Below, piece by piece: positions 19,975 through 23,282 of a stretch of DNA of 23,282 bases (position 1 is the stretch's first letter; each line of letters begins with the position of its first letter). The stretch spans positions 1-23,282 of the forward strand of contig NAOQ01000688.1 in NCBI GenBank assembly GCA_002751075.1, read 5' to 3'. The DNA is from Ichthyophonus hoferi (Eukaryota; Opisthokonta; Ichthyosporea; Ichthyophonida; Ichthyophonidae). The notes below the pieces were generated by a model. That model was not told the DNA's origin, made no database searches, and saw only the letters and a list, made by a program, of their open reading frames with translations. The translations under genes and the position numbers were made by a program.

Positions 19975-20767
19975 ATTTAGATTTGGCGTCCACTGGAAGA
20001 TGTAGTGAATAGAGCACATGTTCAATGATAATCAATTTCTACTAAATTACCGGCAATGACTCGTTTTATACAACTATTAGTATCACGCACTTTTTTTAAT
20101 AGCCTCGAAGTTCTGATAAATAATGCACACTCCTTTTAAAATATTCTCACCGTAGTATTAGAATAAGACACAATTAATAATATATACATATGCAGTGTAA
20201 CTAATGGTGTTGTAGATAAATAGAAAGCACATTGGCAATGCATTCATAGCTGCTCATACTTGCGACACCGTCAATATATATACTAAATGATACATACGGC
20301 TATAGTTAAAGTTGTTTTGAGCGTCGGCTCATTTCTTGATTACACAACCTGGTCTATTCACCGCTATGTATGCGTGCATATATATACGTACATGTAGATA
20401 AGCACAATCCAACGGAATGGCAGAGTCTCACCAACTCCTGCAACATTGAGTCTTTGACCTGAGACTGGTTCACAACATTATTCCATATAATTTTATAGAA
20501 ACAGTCGAATCTAGAATAAATGTTGCTACCTGGCACTTACTAATTATGCTAATTAAAGGTTATTGGGATTGGCCATTGTATTGTACTCAATAAACCATTA
20601 CCCAATCATGAACCTTTTATAAGGCGTAGGATAAGGATTTTAACAAATTACACAGCTATCGTTAGTCTGGCGGATTATTTCAACGACGATATTTTTATTC
20701 TGCGCCTTTTTAGGCACTTGTATCAGAACAAAACAATTGGAGAAAGGGTGAGATTGTTGATTGGAAT

Positions 20768-20818
20768 AATGCACCAATGTGAAATCTTCTTTTTTTCGTG
20801 GCGGTCATTTGGTGCATT
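20768..20818 (+). repeat. R1 hairpin 3
   Basis: AATGCACCAATG pairs with CATTTGGTGCATT; same arms as hairpin 1, with loop of slightly different length. Confidence 0.65.
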
Positions 20819-21141
20819 CGCTCCTCTTTGAGTTTATGTGTGAAAGACATCCAAGATACAAGTATCGCACAAGATAGGACCTTTAATCTTCTATAATTGC
20901 AATGGCCATAAATGAGACGTAAATACACTATTTCATCGTTTTATCTATTGGTAAGGGCATCTTGATCTGGTAGCTTAAACCAATCACTGAATGTGTAGTG
21001 AATATGTGATATTTGGCACTTCATGGCTGTTCAGAGGATTATTTCAACGACGATTTTTTATACTGCGCCATACCAAACGCTTTTAAAAGAACAAAACGAA
21101 TTGGATAAGTGATAGTATTGTTCATTGTTGATTGGGAAGAG

Positions 21142-21188
21142 GCACCAATGCAAAGAAAAGAAAAAAATCGAGTGCCATTTGGTGCATT
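21142..21188 (+). repeat. R1 hairpin 4
   Basis: GCACCAATG pairs with CATTTGGTGC in the second unit of this copy, with a purine-rich loop unlike that of hairpins 1 and 3. Confidence 0.6.
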
Positions 21189-21353
21189 CCCTCCTCTGCC
21201 CATAGGGAAGAGCAAGTACTTAAACGTATCCTCAGTTATAGTTAGTGTTGTTTCGAGCGTCAGCTCATGTCTTGATTACACAAACTGCTACTGCTATTCC
21301 TCGCTATATGTGCCACAATTCCAAAGAATGTTAAAAGATCACGAATTCATATG

Positions 21354-21597
21354 TAGAAACAGTCGAATATAGGGTAAATATTGCTAGGATTATTTACTTA
21401 TCTGTAAATATACTAACTACTTCATCGTTTTGTCTATTGGTATATTAGGACGCTATCAACTAGATCATATTCCTACGTAGAAACAGTCGAATCTAGGGTA
21501 AATATTGCTAGGATTGTTTGCTTATCTGTAAATATAATAACTACTTCCTACTTCATCGTTTTGTCTATTGGTAGATTAAGGCGCTATCAACTAATCA
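21354..21597 (+). repeat. Tandem duplication, two units of about 122 bases
   Basis: Both units run TAGAAACAGTCGAAT, TATTGCTAGGATT, CTTATCTGTAAATATA, CTTCATCGTTTTGTCTATTG and CGCTATCAACTA in the same order, starting at 21354 and 21478. The same series occurs once in the R1 arm at about 12198-12284, so the tandem pair is an R1 segment that has doubled. The two units are close to identical, so the doubling is younger than the R1 copies. Confidence 0.75.
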
Positions 21598-21719
21598 TGG
21601 ATCAATCATTTTATGATCCGCATGTTACCAGAGCTTCAACCGATCTACAGATTCATCCGGAGCTGAAGGTTCTTGCAACACTTCATATACTGTCAACTTA
21701 CATTTCTAGTAAAACCTGA
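21597..21719 (+). CDS. 40-residue frame, possible PIF/Harbinger transposase N-terminal fragment
   Basis: An ATG that overlaps the end of the tandem duplication opens a 40-residue frame, MDQSFYDPHVTRAS... then IHPELKVLATLHILST, with a stop at 21717. The IHPELKVLATL segment resembles the stretch (I/L)xPExxVLAxLxFxxT found before the helix-turn-helix part of PIF/Harbinger transposases and HARBI1 proteins, from memory. Nothing after the stop continues the family, so at best it is a broken 5' piece. Confidence 0.3.
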   Translation: MDQSFYDPHVTRASTDLQIHPELKVLATLHILSTYISSKT

Positions 21720-23282
21720 AAAACAACGGTTCTACTGAGGCCAAAAAAACTATTAATAAAAGGCTCCTCACAAAGAAACCGTATTTTATTATTTCGAGTT
21801 CTTTTCCTTTTACACTCCCTGATTTCTTTTATATTCTCCGTTATACCAATACCAGTACCAGTTTTTTTTAAAATAAACCCGATATAGTACGAATGATGCA
21901 CATTGATGAGTCAGCCTCATTAGTAACTTTCAAGGTAGGCGATCTTGCAATACCATTTCACATAAACATATAATTATTTTTTGTTTTTCATTTATGTTGA
22001 CTAAGCATATATGTCACTGTTGGTTGGCAACTAAATTAGATTCTCCAACTCATTATTTTAGATTTATAGAGTTGTAGATCTTCTCTATGTTTGATATTAA
22101 GAGAACGACCTACTCTGGTTTTAAATTTTTTTATTTGCAACAGATATGCTTCTTTTTCCAATGACTGTACGAGTATAATGTAACTTTTATTACTATTGGG
22201 TATGTGCTAGGAAGGAGAGTGCTCGTGCCCTCTTTGTCTCTTATGCTTATGCCCTGTGCTTTGACCATCTTAGACACAACCAAAAAAGGTAACATTTTAT
22301 TGAACATTATAAATTTTAATTGAACTAAAGGTTTTCAAAACTATTCTTGAATTACTATACCTTTTATTTTTAAAGTTCCTCTTTTAAAGATAAAAAGGTA
22401 CAGCATTTAGATCCCGGTATGGCTTATTTCATGTTGCCCAACTTTATATATCTGGTACTTTAGAAAGTTTTTCAATAGCATCAAATCATTAAAGTAGCAT
22501 AATTCTTCACCTATTGTATTTATGCATGAGCTAGATAGAATCTATTAAATCCAACTTCTAATCTTATATCTAACCAATTATTGTTCGTTCTATTGCTAAA
22601 TATGAAATGACCAGTACCCCTAACGATTGATTAATCAACTCTAATCATAGACTGCTAAACTGAAAAACAAAAACAAAAACTGTTAATGACAATAAGGGAT
22701 TAGGCCACCTACCCACAGTCATTCTATTTTACTTTGTGGAATAAAGCTGTTTGCCAATAATTTCAGTAAATATTGCTTTTTCTGTTGCCTTTTAATGAGA
22801 GATTGGGCTTGTGGTCTATACTGGTAACAGAATATACTCCGTGTAGGTATTAATTATCAAAACCAGTAAAAAGAAAAGGCACACCTGTTGCTTTCATTTC
22901 AAAAACAACAAGAACGACCAAATGACTCAGGCCATTATATAATTAAATGTTTTTCTATGGAAATTTCATTTTTGTTGGCTCACATGAACGCTGATATATT
23001 TACTTATCTTTACTGCAGCAAATAAAACAATTTAATTGGCATTTTAATATTAATGGTAATTAATCATATTCAATAGAATAATATATAGTATATTGTATTA
23101 ATATATAAATTTATATTTTCATGTTTATAAAAAATCATTTTCACTGGCTCACACATCAACACTTTATAATAATAAACTCTGATACGATACAGTAATTAAC
23201 GAAAGAAATAATAAAATAATTAATTCGAGTCAATTCGATTCGATCCAAATCATGGTTAAGGGCAAGAACATAACTTTACTGA
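21720..23282. other. AT-rich stretch without a recognisable gene
   Basis: No supported gene to the end of the window. The minus-strand frame 21698-21901 is low-complexity and basic, without motif. TGATATTAAGAGAA near 22093 also occurs at 4668, but flanking sequence does not match. Confidence 0.45.

Larger units (their letters stand above)
19975..21353 (+). mobile_element. R1 element, second forward copy
   Basis: Aligns collinearly with 11893-13480: the end at TTTAGATTTGGCGTC, GTAGTGAATAGAGCAC, then GGCTCATTTCTTGATTACAC (20326-20345). Two units each start ATTATTTCAACGACGA (20676 and 21041), each with a hairpin. It is more complete near its left end, keeping about 230 bases (20080-20310) deleted from the 11893 copy. 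No facing right arm is found, so it is a half-unit or the other arm is lost. The minus-strand frame 20710-20928 resembles one at 12553-12762 only because the DNA is repeated. Confidence 0.7.

Noticed and set aside
20710-20928. Minus-strand frame similar to that at 12553-12762.
   Set aside because: Both lie in equivalent R1 units, the similarity is collinear DNA identity including hairpin arms, and frames shift relative to each other.
23200-23250. GATTCGATCC as a tRNA T-loop near the window end.
   Set aside because: No cloverleaf could be built around it.
1-23282. CRISPR array, rRNA or bacterial operon.
   Set aside because: No regularly spaced short direct repeats with unique spacers, no rRNA-like sequence and no closely packed long frames.

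Overview
The window is very AT-rich eukaryotic DNA with many (TA)n and (GTAT)n microsatellites, sparse genes and heavy repeat content. The one intact gene is a secreted protein with chitin-binding (peritrophin/CBM14-like) modules, preceded by a good TATA box. This suggests an animal, most likely an arthropod; an AT-rich crustacean such as a parasitic copepod would fit, but the sequence does not prove it. I see no tRNA, rRNA, CRISPR or bacterial-style operon.

Layout. Bases 1-2280 hold two fragments of a repeat family called R1 here, and otherwise nothing recognisable. Bases 2281-3674 are the relic of a pepsin-type aspartic protease. Bases 3895-4135 are a dispersed repeat that recurs near 18 kb. 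Bases 4790-6595 on the minus strand are a broken Ty1/copia fragment that abuts another R1 fragment (6590-6720). Bases 6866-8505 (plus) and 10190-11782 (minus) are two inverted copies of one duplicated gene with its 3' flank. The left copy is a dead chitin-binding gene. The right copy still has an intact 172-residue frame (11264-11782). Bases 11893-14400 form a foldback-like arrangement of two facing R1 arms. A second long forward R1 arm lies at 19975-21597. It is followed by a short tandem duplication and a 40-residue frame that may come from a PIF/Harbinger-type transposase. Between the arms are a possible exon near 16.3 kb and a decayed coding-like stretch near 18.5-19.0 kb.

The strongest biological signal is the inverted pair of chitin-binding genes. 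By eye, the signal-peptide region, the dead last module and the roughly 0.85 kb 3' flank are clearly alike (about three quarters identical where hand-aligned), while the middle of the coding region is hardly alignable. Both modules of the intact copy also lack the second and sixth cysteines of the classical six-cysteine domain, which are one disulfide pair. The second theme is R1 itself: a non-autonomous, inverted-repeat-rich family with a conserved internal hairpin, whose ends also sit just upstream of both gene copies. I could run no searches; percentages are hand estimates.
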